Assembly (NCBI GenBank): GCA_030734395.1
Contig: JAUZTG010000032.1
Location: 62,001-126,000, forward strand
DNA: 64,000 nucleotides
Direction of reading: 5' to 3'
From: Sarocladium kiliense
Lineage: Eukaryota > Ascomycota > Sordariomycetes > Hypocreales > Sarocladiaceae
Shown here: positions 1 to 11,474 of the stretch, in pieces
How the letters are laid out: each line of letters opens with the position of its first letter
How positions within the stretch are numbered: the stretch's first letter is position 1
Notes under the pieces: generated by a model
The model's input: only the letters and a program-made list of their open reading frames with translations
Database searches by the model: none
Told to the model about the DNA's origin: nothing
Program-made: the position numbers and the translations under genes

Positions 1-2588
1 GTGTTCCATATTATATTGTATTGCCAAGAACCCAATATATTGCCAGTGTGGCGATATATCCAATATATTGCACGTGACGGTCATCATCAAACAACCGACG
101 CGGACACATCGTCACCTTTAAAGTCTCGTATCCCAGACCATGACTTCAAGCACTCCAGCGCTTCAATCACATCACTCCCAAGTCGATTTCGACGATCCGT
201 AATGGTTATCGTTGCCCCAGAGAAGAGCCGTTCAGGCTCAGCAGACATTGCAGGAATTGATAGAATGTCCACGGCCATTTTGCTCAGGCTGGGGTAGTTT
301 TTCTGCTGCGTCTCCTCTAGCCACCATGCAAGGGCGCTTGTAAAGCCATAAACCCGTTCAGACTTACAATAACGCTCGTACTCGTCCGTTATGAGCGATG
401 GCTGTAGATGCTTGTTCCTCCAACTCAAGAACTCGTTCGTAGTCGTCGACGGGGCCTCGCAGGAAGGGAGAGGTGATTCCACCGGTTTATATTCGTCCCA
501 CAGCGTCTGGATCAACTTCTCTGACGACTCAACCCACTCTTCTTTCCAGTTTTCCTGTATGTAGTGCCACTTATGCGAAGGGTGGAGCACGATCGCGGCA
601 ACGTAGGCCGGCGATTCATCAGTAAGACGATAATACTTGTCCAACTTCGCCCAGCCCGAGTTGTACATTGGTCCCATCATCGGGTCGTCAATATGTGCCT
701 CCTTGCCTGCTTCAAATTGTGCAAGTATGAAGTCCATAGCCAAGAGGACGTTGTCGAGTGTTGCAAACGATGATTCGAGGGCCTTGGTTGTCATTTTCAG
801 CTTCTCCAGAAAGGACTTGATCTTCTCGAGGATGATCCAGTCATCTGCACAGAGCTCGTCTCCAGCGCAATCTGCTTCTATCCATTTGTTGAAGTAGTCG
901 TCAATTGCCTCTCTAAGGTTCAAGGCCGCCCGCAGCATGGTATACCACGAACTCCATCTTGTGTCATTGTCTCTCGCAAGCTTACGGTTGTGGCTAAGAA
1001 CAAGAAACCTTTGGCTGCGCTGAACACTCCGTTGGATGAAAACGACGAAGTTGTGAAGCTTTCCAAGAGGACCTTTTTGCCGCCACGCCTTAATGTCTTT
1101 CAATGTCACGTTGTCCCCAGGCTCGCCTTGTTGGAGTTTTTCATTGTCGGTGACAAAGAGGAACGCCTTCACGGCGAGGTTGATAATATGACCTTGGCAT
1201 CGGAGTCTGTGGGCTTTTGGGTCATATTGAACGTCAAATCGACGCAACAGACCTGTGAATGTTAGGACCAGTGAGAAGAAACAAAGGGGTCGTGCTAACC
1301 GAGAGAAAGGGATCTCATCATTGTGTCATTGTTGCCTGCATTGTCCATCACGAAGTATCCGATCTTTGAAGCAAAGCCCCACTCATCCACCACTTCCAAA
1401 ACTGCCGCAGCGAGGTGAGACCCGTCGTGCTCACTGTCGATGTCTTTCAAGGCCAGAGTATGGTGTTCCAGCTGACCGTCTTCCGTAACATAGTGAGCAA
1501 CTATGCCTAAGACGGCCAAAGAGTTGGGGGAAGTCCAAAGATCGCAGCTGATATGAATTATTGACTTTGCCGACTGTATGCGCTGCTTGACCTTCTCTTT
1601 CTGAGTGTGATACTGCCGCAAAATCCATTTCTTGATGGTCTCATGCGTGTCTGGAAGCCAAGTATCGATATCGGTATTGAGATACGCCAGGAGCGCTCGA
1701 AACTCGGGACATTCTACGAGCCGAAATGGGAGAGAACACGCCGCAACGAACCGTACGTATAACGCTTCGAGTCGGTCTGGGTCGATCGAGTCTCCAGATT
1801 GATCGTTAAGACGGCGGCGTTTTCGGGGATTCTCCTCGGCAGAAAGTCGAGCTTGTTCAAGAATAGTCCGGATGTTGGTCACCTTGGCTGTTCGTGGCGC
1901 GCCTTTGGGGAGACCGTGACCTTCGGGAGGAGGGTCCGTTAGGTGCTTGGCCGGAGCCGCTGTTCCACCAGAACAGGAATACGTCTTGTGGCAATGCTTG
2001 CAGCGCCACTCCTCCTTTCCTGTCCGTTGATTGTAGTATCTCGTCTCTCTCCCCTCGTCTGGCATATGAGAGAAGACCCATGATGTTCTTGGCTTAGCAG
2101 ATGAGGACGTGGAGGCCGCGGGAGCTCGCGACGATTGGCATTGAGAGGTTTGGCTTTCGTCTGGGTCACGCAATTGCTGGCTGGAGAGCTCCGAAATGTC
2201 GTCCGATATTGACGAAGCTTTTCGTTGCGACGTTTGAACAAAATGAAGGCGTTGTTGAGGCATTGAGGTTCGCTCTACTTGCATTTGGAGTGTCAGCCAG
2301 GTGGTTGCGGAAGGTCAGCGTTGGGCGACTGCCACCCTATAGGCCTGGTTGACATGTCAGGACGCGTTTTTGCACGCGTGATCGCCTGCCAGTCAGTCAA
2401 GTTGAAACAAAGTTTTACTGCCAAGCGACCAGCCAATATAAACAATATATTGCCAATATGGGCATCACTGTATTGTATTGTCACAATATGCCAACCTCTA
2501 TATTGTATTGGTACAATACGGGCGGGGTGCATATTATATCGTATATATTGCAGTATATTGTTTTATTGCCATATTATTAGCAACACTG
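1..2588 (-). mobile_element. hAT-superfamily DNA transposon, left end cut by the window start
   Basis: This unit carries a hAT transposase on the minus strand and AT-rich ends. The right end reads, from outside inwards on the minus strand, CAGTGTTGCTAATAATATGG (ending at 2588). The first bases of the window, GTGTTCCATATTATATTG, resemble it from its third base, so I infer the left terminal inverted repeat begins about 2 bp before base 1. Both ends are rich in the palindromic motif CAATATATTG (about 33-43, 61-70 and 2449-2458) and related ATATTG words, like the subterminal repeats of hAT elements. The 8-bp target duplication cannot be checked because the left flank lies outside the window; it should read like 2589-2596. 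Confidence 0.75.
87..2284 (-). CDS. hAT transposase (BED finger, RNase H-like core, C-terminal dimerisation region)
   Basis: Two minus-strand reading frames (2284-1300 and 1252-87) join across a 47-bp GT-AG intron (1299-1253) into about 716 residues. The splice keeps phase and joins two halves of a recognisable hAT core. The N-terminal third has a BED-type zinc finger (CKHCHK with a downstream H near residues 90-130). The second exon opens with the conserved stretch around AHRLRCQGHIINLA. The C-terminus has the hAT dimerisation signature (SAEPERLFSGA, then RRNRL). Such enzymes excise and reinsert their own element. No internal stop remains after splicing, so the gene may be functional. The start at 2284 is the first ATG of the open frame. 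Confidence 0.85.
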
Positions 2589-2710
2589 CCGGTACGTTGA
2601 AAATATTCAGCATTGATCATCCGTTTTAACAAGTATAGGACTTTCGATCATGTACTGGACTCTATGGAAAGGGTGAAATCTCCTCTAGTGATGCTCTGAG
2701 GTATCCTGAG

Positions 2711-3672
2711 CAGCGCTGCCCACAAATCAAATCCAATCAAACAAATTACCAAACAAATCAATCAAATATCCCGAAAATCTTATTTCAAACAAACAAATCC
2801 AAAATCTTGGATTTGAGATAACATTTGATATATTTGGTACAGGATATGATGCCATGGAAGATAGCTGGTTAGGCTCATGGCCGCCTTTCCTCACAACTTA
2901 CCCGGTACTCAAGAGGTGCCAAAGATCTGGCACTTAGATCAGGCCAATCAGAGCCATTATCCGAGCTCTTACGTTAGTCAGCCGCCCTCATGTAAGCCCC
3001 TCAACATCGAACACGCGTCGTCATTGGTGCTTCTTTGTCATGGCGTGTGGCAGTCCTTACCTAATAAGGACTAGTTCAGTGGAGCTCGACGGCAAACTCA
3101 TCCCTCTCCATCCCCTGGTTTTGCTCACCCTTCACCAGCGTCAAGCACTCAGCAGCATCGCCAGACCTCCCTAGTAGAATAAAGTCCCCACCTGCAGCGG
3201 AGAGTAACGAACGACATATGCTGAGGAAAGTTACGACTTTGTGAGGTTGAATCCGACGGCAATTAGGAGAAAGGAAGACCCATAACGATCCCTTTCCAAC
3301 CAACTAGGCTCGCCTGTTCTGGGATTTTGCGTTGACAGGGCTGCAAGGCGTGGTGTTCAGTAACGTAGAGCGCCGTGCTTGCGGATGGGCAAGCAGATAG
3401 ATGTACTAAAAAATCTATCATGATCAAGAGGCTTTTTTTGGCCGTTTTCGAGCTGCGGCTTATGAGGCTCCTGATAAGTACAGTCGGCGCTTGAGATCAT
3501 GCGTGGTGCCCCACAGGGAGGCTGGAAATAGCATCGGAGAAGTACGACGCCGAGATTTGGAACATTTGAAATGTTTGAATAAATGTCTCAAACAACAAAT
3601 CCAGTGTCCAAAAGTATCAAATAAATCAAATTCGACCACGGATTTGATTTGTTTGATTTGTGGGCAGCGCTG
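2711..3672. mobile_element. Non-autonomous hAT element (about 0.96 kb)
   Basis: The left end begins CAGCGCTGCCCACAAATCAA at 2711, and the right end (3653-3672) is its reverse complement. Further in, both ends consist of runs of AAATC and AAACA words in mirrored orientation. CAGCGCTGCCC-type ends are characteristic of hAT elements. The interior has no convincing reading frame, so the element would need a transposase supplied in trans. The 8-bp flanks (ATCCTGAG and CCTTGGAG) match only at their last three bases, so the target duplication has decayed or the ends are slightly misplaced. Its ends differ from those of the neighbouring autonomous hAT, so that copy is probably not its source. Confidence 0.7.
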
Positions 3673-3874
3673 CCTTGGAGACCTTGACGACCCGCAAGCA
3701 GAAGCACTACTTCGCAAAGATAGGGCCGCGATACTGAATCTAATCGATGATTTCGACATGACCAACTTCACAGAAGATTACAGAACACATTTCGTGGCCA
3801 TAATCGGTGCTTTGTTCGAGTCCGTCGGGGGTTCTGTACGCGACCTGTCACGGGCCAAGCGCCCTGGCACGTGA
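3673..3874 (+). pseudogene. Unidentified coding fragment next to the non-autonomous hAT element
   Basis: To the right of the hAT end, an open frame runs to a stop at 3872-3874. It encodes an acidic, coding-like stretch (LGDLDDPQAEALLRKDRAAI, then LNLIDDFDMTNFTEDYRTHF). The frame to its left lies inside the transposon and is clearly non-coding, so the original gene would have lost its start to the insertion. I do not recognise the family. Confidence 0.3.
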
Positions 3875-4779
3875 GCCATGACAACGACATCAGACATTCA
3901 TGAAACGCAAGGAGAGGCTAATCTTGCTCCTCTTTCCGCTCCTTGCGCTACGTCCTGTATCTAGAGTTGATCATAGAATTGAATCTGATTGATTGGGATA
4001 CGAGACTCTCACACGACCTGCAGTTCCACTTCCACCTTCGCTTCGATCCATATCACAACCTGACCCTGTGCGGCAGCCTTCTGCAAGTACGTGGGAAAGC
4101 GTATTTGGGTAGCATTCCATGGTAAGACTTGCAATCTAGCCTCTCCGCCTCGCCAGTCCTAGACCCAGATGACAGCGGCTTGTTATCCGTTAGGGGCTTC
4201 CAGTGGCCATGCAGCTTTGTTCTCAGCAACAACGAGTTCGATACAGAAGGGTGAGGGTGGCAGTTCTGACGCTCACGGCCTTCTCACTGGTCGTGATGAA
4301 AAGAGTCAGCCCGAGGTTCAGCGAATCGATCCTTTCCCTTCAACATCGAACTGTGGCTGAACCACGATGCTAATCATGGAGCGGTTGAGGAATGGCTTGG
4401 CGTGTGGAGATACAGAGGTGATGCCCGTCGGCTTGACAGATGCCTCAAGAGGCTAGTCAGAAGGTGACCCGTACGGAGCATACCCGTCGGACGCTGGAAC
4501 CCCCTCTAATCATCCGGGGATCGCACTTACCCCTATTATTGTCACACCTGGTCCAAACATGGCACTCACCCTGCACTCGGCGTCACATGTCTGCGCATGG
4601 GAACTAGCACATAGTAGTAGAACATGATGTGTGGCGACATGCTGCGCCACATGTCCACATGACTTTGTGGCTGTCTATAAGACCCAACACCCCGCCTTGT
4701 GGCAGTTCCGACCCGCCTCCCTATTCACTGGAAGCCATCCTCACTACCACACCGCACCCACCCAACATCACAAGTGAGA
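3875..4779. other. Interval with no recognised gene
   Basis: Only short, low-quality open frames occur here and none matches a family I know. The last 150 bp probably hold the 5' flank of the NLR relic that follows. Confidence 0.4.
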
Positions 4780-5803
4780 ATGAGCAGAAAACGACCACGA
4801 CAGCCGGACAATGACAAGACATGTACCAAGGAGAGACACCTCGACTTCCTGCAGGGTAGCGAGTGGACGACTATGCGGGGGTACGACATTGAATCACCTT
4901 CCACATGCACGTGGCTTCTTGAACAACAAGAATACCGCGAGTGGCTTGACCTTGAATATTTCTCTAAACACCATGGCTGTTTGTGGATCATAGGTGAACC
5001 TGGCATCGGCAAGTCAACACTCATGAAATACGCCTCCCTAGCGCTGGAGGAGGCGGCGGCGCGTAGGCGACAGGTGCCGTGCCGAGAAACTCGTTCTGGC
5101 GTTCTTCCTCGATCCGCGGAGTAGCGACCCCGAAGGTTCAATCACGAACCTGTTCCGTTCTTTGCTCTTCTCATTGCTGGAAAACTACACAGATCTACAG
5201 ACGGTCCTTGATGCCCCCGTAACAAGTTCTCCAGAGCAGCTCTATGTGCCTGATGGACTCCGGACGATCTTGTGTGATGCACTACGTCGACTTGGGAACC
5301 GGCAATTCACATGCTTTGTTGATACTGCCGGACAAAGTCGTCAAGTAGGGCTTCTGTTAGAATGGATCCAACACATTGTCAACCATTCGGGGTCGACTAA
5401 GGGCAGGGTTCGATTCTGCGTCTCTTGCCGGCACTCTTCGCTGAATGGATCACTGATCGGCAGCCACGTGATACTGGAAAATGCACCTAGTCACTTGGAG
5501 GCTTTGAAGGTGTACGTGGAGAGGCGTCTTAACGATCCGAGGCTGAAGACTGAGGTTATTGATAGAGCCCACGGCAACTTCTCTTGGGCCGAGCACGTCA
5601 TCAAAGATCTGAACAACCTTGACGAGAGCGGCATGCCAGTCAGGGATCGCCTCAAAGAATTGCCAGCTGACCTGCATGAGCTTTTGTTGCATCTGAAGGA
5701 CAGAGATGCGAAGGAAATGGCCGAGAAGTTATCCTTCGCTCACATGTACCAGCAAGGCAGCAGAGTCCAGAGTCATGAGTTTGTCGCTGGCCAGAGGAAA
5801 TGA
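4780..5803 (+). pseudogene. NACHT-type NLR (STAND ATPase) relic, frameshifted and truncated
   Basis: The start at 4780 opens with the usual N-terminal block of fungal NACHT proteins (MSRKRPRQPDN, then LDFLQGSEW and TCTWLLEQQEYREWLD). A Walker A loop follows (GEPGIGKSTL, about 4994-5023). The frame then shifts by one between about 5065 and 5095: the first frame ends at a TAG near 5122-5124, while the downstream sequence (AEKLVLAFFLDPRSSDPEG) continues in another frame to 5803. A Walker B-like FTCFVDTAGQ and a sensor region (RFCVSCRHSS) follow. There is no C-terminal repeat domain. Intact family members oligomerise and act in non-self recognition or cell death. With the frameshift this copy should be inactive. 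Confidence 0.8.
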
Positions 5804-6287
5804 GTGAAGATAAAATGGATCTGGTTGGAAGGGGGAAAAGAAAGGAGAAGGAGAGATGACAGGGATGGAGCACAGTAGTGATATGCTGGCAGTGCAAGAC
5901 GTGCATAGTACCCGATGAACCTCGGCACTGGAAATACTACTTTCTAAGGGAGTGGCATTGCCTGAAGGAGAAGAGACGGGCGGACGACGGTCGACTCACT
6001 GTCGACGTCCGATCTCCGCTCCACTGTGGAAGGCGTGCTCCCCAAGGGCAGCACGCAGGACCGCGCCCGTTGTCGCCGGAGATTCGGCAGCTTGAACACA
6101 TAACAAAGGACGATGCAGGGCGGCGTGTGCCACATATACACGACACAACTGTACACGTACAGCAGTTGATCAACGTTCTCAGTTAACGGAACGCCATGAG
6201 TGATCGACCACAAGAGGACAATACAAGACGATGCTCACCACCCAGAGACATGCCAGGATGCCAGTGATACCAAGTTCTTGCCTCCTG
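5804..6287. other. Interval with no recognised gene
   Basis: It contains only short overlapping open frames on both strands. It probably holds the 3' flank of the TM2-like gene on the minus strand. Confidence 0.35.
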
Positions 6288-6866
6288 CTAGTACCTCCAT
6301 TCATCTGTGCTGCCTCCAGGGCATCCTGGCGTTCCATACACGCCACCCACAATCCAGAGCGTGATGTCGACCAGCTTCCAGAGAATGACCAAAGCAAGCA
6401 GCAACCGTGAAAGGCCGCCAATCCGTGCTTTCCTCAAAGCAGCGTGGGCAGCTGTTGTCTGAACAATGACCGTACACAGCATCTTGGAAGTCGCCAGAAC
6501 CCAATGATGGGCATACCATTGATCCACACCCCAACTTCCGAGGTACAAGGCAAGAAGCATAGCAGTGCGTTCCTGGCGGTAGCAACGGTTGGTCGTGGGT
6601 CTCTCGCCAAAACCACCCCAGCGGCGGAGGACTTTGGGATTCCAGATGACAACTTCACCAAGCGGAGGTTCGACGCAAGACAGAGTTGCCCCTACACAGG
6701 CGCAGATGACGCCGGTGAAGACATAAGCCGCAAGGAGAATCTTGTAATGGGTCCGTATCCAACGAAGAGCCCAGGAGGTCGCCCCGAGTGACTCGTCATC
6801 GTGCACGCCGAGGAGCCTCCGTTGAGATTCGCAGTCTCTACCTCCGCGGAACTTGAGAGAGGTCAT
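6288..6866 (-). CDS. TM2-domain-like small membrane protein
   Basis: A single-exon minus-strand frame of 192 residues. Residues 43-63 form a strongly hydrophobic first membrane segment. Residues 101-130 (TAMLLALYLGSWGVDQWYAH) match the first half of a TM2 domain, in which a helix ends in a glycine-rich turn before an aromatic pair. Residues 154-176 give the second helix with the usual buried Asp (ILWKLVDITLW). I see no N-terminal signal peptide; residues 1-40 are polar. TM2 proteins are small two-helix membrane proteins whose role in fungi is poorly known. The frame is intact and the composition is coding-like, so it is probably a real host gene. The domain assignment rests on pattern only. 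Confidence 0.6.
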   Translation of the reverse strand: MTSLKFRGGRDCESQRRLLGVHDDESLGATSWALRWIRTHYKILLAAYVFTGVICACVGATLSCVEPPLGEVVIWNPKVLRRWGGFGERPTTNRCYRQERTAMLLALYLGSWGVDQWYAHHWVLATSKMLCTVIVQTTAAHAALRKARIGGLSRLLLALVILWKLVDITLWIVGGVYGTPGCPGGSTDEWRY

Positions 6867-7387
6867 GGTGAAGATGGAAGGGAGATACCCTAACCCAAAT
6901 GCTTCGGAAAATTGTTTCTAGCTCCTGTGGTCAAACGGTTGTAAAGAAGGCGATGCACTTGCCAGAAGGAAGTATGATCTTTATAGTGTCGTTATTGACA
7001 ATCCTGTCTTAGTGGAAGAACGAGTACTCGGGCCGCCTCAGTAACCTGGGTGAAGGCGATGTGATCCAAGGCTGACCAGGGAGGCTATGCGGTCACAGCT
7101 TGTTCCAGACACAGGGACGGATTCGATTTGCCGGCGCTACAAAGGCATCACATGTCACGGTCCGCATTTCACCTGGACGAGATGGAAATGCGCCGGACCA
7201 GTCTTTCATCCCGGGAGGGTTGATCATTGGAAGAGGACAGTAGGTAGTTGATCCTCTCCTTACCCCACTTGTCTCCAGCCTGCGTGACTACCTCGCCCTC
7301 GCAAGTGAAACCAACCCAATGGTGAAGGCCAGAATGCTCCTGCCTTTGCAGTAAGCCCAGCTCCGCACGAAGCTTTACCACGTACCT
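6867..7387. other. Flank between the TM2-like gene and LINE A
   Basis: No gene is recognised. It includes the 5' flank of the TM2-like gene and the DNA next to the 3' tail of LINE A. Confidence 0.35.
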
Positions 7388-7640
7388 GATTGATTGATTG
7401 ATTGGATTTTCCGCCCCGTAGGACCAGGGGTCCATCAGGCTGCTCTACTGCTTTGCTCTCTACATCAATACCGTCTGCTTCCTGCCATTACTCTCATCAC
7501 AATCCAGCCACATACATCGCTCCATTTTTGCGCAAGGTTGTCCATCCAAGAAGCTCCTCCTTCAAGCGCCACGAGTCCTTGTACCAGCGCCGCAGCAGTG
7601 GGCAACCATGGTGATCAGAGCGAACGTAGCCTGTCTGCTT

Positions 7641-10600
7641 TTAAGGAAGTCCGGTATTCAGCCTTCCCGTCTGCTTCGCGAAGTCTATCACTGCCCGCAC
7701 CACATCGCAGTTTGGTTTCCATCGATCCTTTGGACCATCGACATATGTCCCATCCGCCCGCTTAGTGTCGCTCCAACCGCCGAGCAGAAAGCTCATGTCT
7801 TGCCAGCGCGCTTGAGCGACTCGTTTGATCTGCTCCCTCTCTCGTACCCACCTCGGGCACTCCAGCAAGAAATGCCGTGTTGTTTCTACTTGTCCGCACT
7901 CGCATGTCTCGCATTCAGCAGCACCAATGGGTGCCAGGCTGGCGTTCAATCGGCTCTTGTTCGTCCTCAGCTGACTTAAGATCGATGCGTCCGCTCTGGT
8001 GAGGTTGTCGTATAGGCGCTTCGTGTGTTTCTGCGGGATGGCCCCATCCAGGTCTTTGGTAAATCGTCCTGTTGTAGTCATGTTGATCATTCGTCTCCAC
8101 TCCTCCATCGTCTTCTGTGTGTCACGCGGGAAGTCTGCTCTGCAAGCTCCTGGTTCTCGCGGCAAGTCAAACCGTTCACTTGTCGTTTCTCTGGCCAATC
8201 TGTTCGCTGCCTCGTTCCCGCGTACACCGGAATGTGCCGGGACCCAGCGAAACTCCAAATTACACCCCTGGCTCTCCATTTTCCGTGTCATTTCCACGAT
8301 CTCGTCCACGAGCGCTTGGTTGTCCTGTTGGCGTGGTCTCGTGAGTACGTCCAGTACGCTTTGGCAGTCAGTGTAGATATGCACCGTGTGAACACGAGAG
8401 CGGAGCTTGTTTAGGTATTGCACTGATGCGACGGCTTTTGCTATCGCGATGAGCTCTGCCCGGTGGTTGTTCGTGGCCCGTCCCACAAGTTTCTTGAAGA
8501 GCGTTTTCCCACTCGCAAATGCTGCGCCGATCCCTGAGAGACCGTTCCGAGTCGAGGCGTCAGTAAATATCTTAAGCGTGCCGTGCTCTACTGCTTCGGC
8601 CACGGCTTTTGCTTCATCTTTTCCTTGAACTGTGACATTTGCTCCGGTCATCCAGGGGGGCATACAGAAAGGCCGGATGCGTTCCAATTGGCTCAGGTCA
8701 GTCTCCCGAAAGTCTTCCGCGATATGATGAAGCGGTGACCTCAGGCGACGGCACTGCTCTGTCGCGAGCCTTCGGAGTTTCCAAAACGGGTGTTTGATTG
8801 GCAGTGTATGACTCTTGATCCAGAAGCCGCGTCGTTGTTCTCGGTGCCGTAGTTCGATCGGTTCCACCTGGGCCTCGGCCTCCGCGATCGGGAGGGAGAC
8901 CGTCTTGAAAGCTCCTATGATGGCTTTTGCGCCGATGCCCTGGGCTTGCCGAAGTCGTCCCATGTGTCTCTGCATGAGCATGGCCGACCAGACCGGTGAC
9001 GCATAGTCCATCACCGGGGCCACCGGGGCCAGATACAGCTGTCTTGCAGTCTCTGGTTTCAGTCCACGCAGTCTCTTCAGTGCCATCGCTGCGAGCTTCG
9101 CCTTGGTTGCCGCCCGTGCGATGTGTTGATCCCACCGCAACCTTGCGTCCAGTACTACTCCCAGTAACTTCGCCGAGTCCGATGGCGCAACGTCCTCTCC
9201 TTTCACCCGGATCCCAGCATTCGGCGCCGCCCGCTTGCGACTGAAATGCACCAATTTGGTCTTGCTTGCTTCGAACGTCGCCCCGCTCTCGTTTTCCCAC
9301 CTCTCGATCCTTGGGATGACAGTTTGCGCAAGCACATCGCAGTTAGACTCAGCGGAATCCCTGCTACCCAGGCCGTGTAGTCGTCCACAAAAGCCATCGA
9401 TGACACACCCAGCCTGATTCTACGGAGCAGGTCGGCATTGAAGAAGAGGAATGCGATCGGCGACAACGGAGATCCCTGCGGAAGACCAGCCTTGCCCAGT
9501 TGTACCTGTTCGCTCAATACCCCGTTGACGAGAATTGACGCTTCCCGTCCCGAGCAAAATGCGTCGATCCACCGGGTCCAGCTTTCGGGGACCCTTCGTT
9601 GCCGCATTCTGTGCACGAGCACGTCTTTTGACACACCGTTGTACGCCCCTTTGACGTCGAACGTCACTAGAGACAGCACTTTATTCTCTCTCCATGCGTC
9701 GAATATCTTTTGTGCCACCAGAAGAGTCGCTTGAACTGTTGATCTCTGCTTTCGCGCCCCATAGTGGTGCTTGGGCAGGAGATCATGTTCTTCCACTAAG
9801 TACGATAATCTCTCTGCCAGGATTGATTCCATTACTTTGCCCAGTGTCGGCAGCAGTGAAATAGGTCGGTAGGCATTCGATTTGCGGTAGTTTCTGCCAG
9901 CGCCTCCCTTGCGAAGCGGGATGATCTTGGCTGTCCTCCATGCTGTCGGCACGTAAGCTTGATCAAGGGACGCCTGGAAAGATTGAGTAGGTGGTCCTGC
10001 AGGACCGCCCACAGCTCTTTCCAAACCGCCCCCGGAAGTCCATCCAAGCCCTGTGCCTTGAAAGACTCCGAGGCAAAGATGGCTCGACGAACATCCTCTT
10101 TAGTTAGTGGTACTGCTTCGATCGGGGCGGGCAGATCATCCGTGTTTGGGGGCGGCGTATCTGGCACGATGGGGAAAAAGTCCCGCAGGAGAGCTCGCCC
10201 GATTTCCTTGCTGTCATCCACCACGGTGTCATCAGGTAGTTCTAATTCTGGGATTCGACCGAAATCCGATCCGGGAGACGGGTCCAGATAACGGGCGGCT
10301 GCCCAGATGTTGTCATGGTCTGCTAGAAAGTCATGCCAATGCGCTCGTTTCTGCCGGTGCATGGTGTCAAACAACACCTTCTTCGCGTGTTTAGCCTGCT
10401 TCTCCAGCTGACGGTCCAGGGCTCTAGCTGACGGTCCAGGGCTCTAGCTGACGGTCCAGGGCTCCAGCTCGTCTGGTCCTTCGCGCCTCGTTCCTCCAGC
10501 GTGTATAATCCCTGCGTAGTTCCGTCAATTCCTGTGTCCACCACCTCTTCGCGTATGGTGACGGCTTTGCGACGGGCGTATGCCGCCGGACTGCTTCCTG

Positions 10601-11474
10601 GACGATGGTCATGAGCTTATCAAGGAACCGCTCGATATTCTCTGCCGGTGGGAGTTCACCGAGGCGCGCTGTGACCGCACCTCGCACCCCTTGCCAATTG
10701 GCATGCTTGAACAACAGTCTCTCCTGTGGCTCAATCGTTGTGATGTCTGTGTCGAACTCTGCCAGGATCGCCCGATGATCCGATCCGTACTCGTGCTCCC
10801 ACAACCGGCACGATACGACTTCGTCCACAAGACGTTCTGTAGCCATGAAAAGGTCGATCGTTGATCGCGTCTGACCTTTTTCGAAGGTGACGGCTCCTCG
10901 TGCCACGAGGTTCTGAAGCTCAAGATCGTTCATGAGCTCGACGATAGGGTCCCCTTCTCCGCTCCGCTTGGATCCTGACACATCGTCCCCTCCCCACAGA
11001 GGATCCCATCGGTTAAGTCCCCTGCCACAATCACCTCCAAGTGCTCCCCGACGGCCCTGCGTGTTGATGCGGTCGTTTTCCCGATTTCGCTGAGGATTCG
11101 CAATAGCTCTTCGTCTCGTGAAGTCGACTTATGTTGCACGTAGGCGCTGAACACAAGTATCCTGCGGTCCTCTGCCGTCAGGAGAGTCGCCGTGAGGTCT
11201 GGCGACTCGGTGGGCACTGGTTTGTGTGCGCTGTCATTCCCACACCATATCATAGATCGAAAGGGGGGCCGCTGTCGTGCTGCTTCGTCGGTAGCTGTTG
11301 CACCCACCGGCTGTGGCTCGTTGGTGCCACAATCACGGTTCCATTGTCGTTCATCGCGTAGTTCGGCTCTGTCAGTAGTATGAGGGAGCAGTCCCTCAGA
11401 GCATCGTCGTTCATAAGACCAGCGTGTACCGGTCTTGCTTTCATCACGTTAGCTGCTAGTATTTTAAGCTTCAT
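7641..11474 (-). pseudogene. LINE A ORF2: endonuclease / reverse transcriptase / RNase H, broken
   Basis: The ORF2 ATG at 11474 overlaps the end of ORF1 by 11 nt. The coding sequence continues to 7641 through six frame segments, with shifts near 11270, 10970, 10420, 9990 and 9300. The first parts match an exonuclease-endonuclease-phosphatase domain (KLKILAANVMKARPV; VIVAGDLTDG). The middle is reverse transcriptase (YRPISLLPTLGKVMES; VTFDVKGAYNGV; GLPQGSPLSPIAF; catalytic FVDD). The last segment has RNase H (KIFTDAST; NNHRAELIAIAKAV; HIYTDCQS; WVPAHSGVRGNEAAN) and a terminal Cys/His motif (CETCECGQ then H and C). The break near 10420 coincides with a 20-bp tandem triplication. Confidence 0.85.
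10401..10460. repeat. Tandem triplication of a 20-bp unit inside LINE A ORF2
   Basis: The unit GCTCTAGCTGACGGTCCAGG and close variants stand three times in tandem, the first copy differing at one base. The two extra copies add 40 bp, which is not a multiple of three, and they bring in an in-frame TAG, so the ORF2 segment that starts upstream ends here. Confidence 0.9.

Noticed and set aside
2703..3680. 8-bp target duplication of the non-autonomous hAT element
   Set aside because: Flanks ATCCTGAG and CCTTGGAG agree only at three bases.
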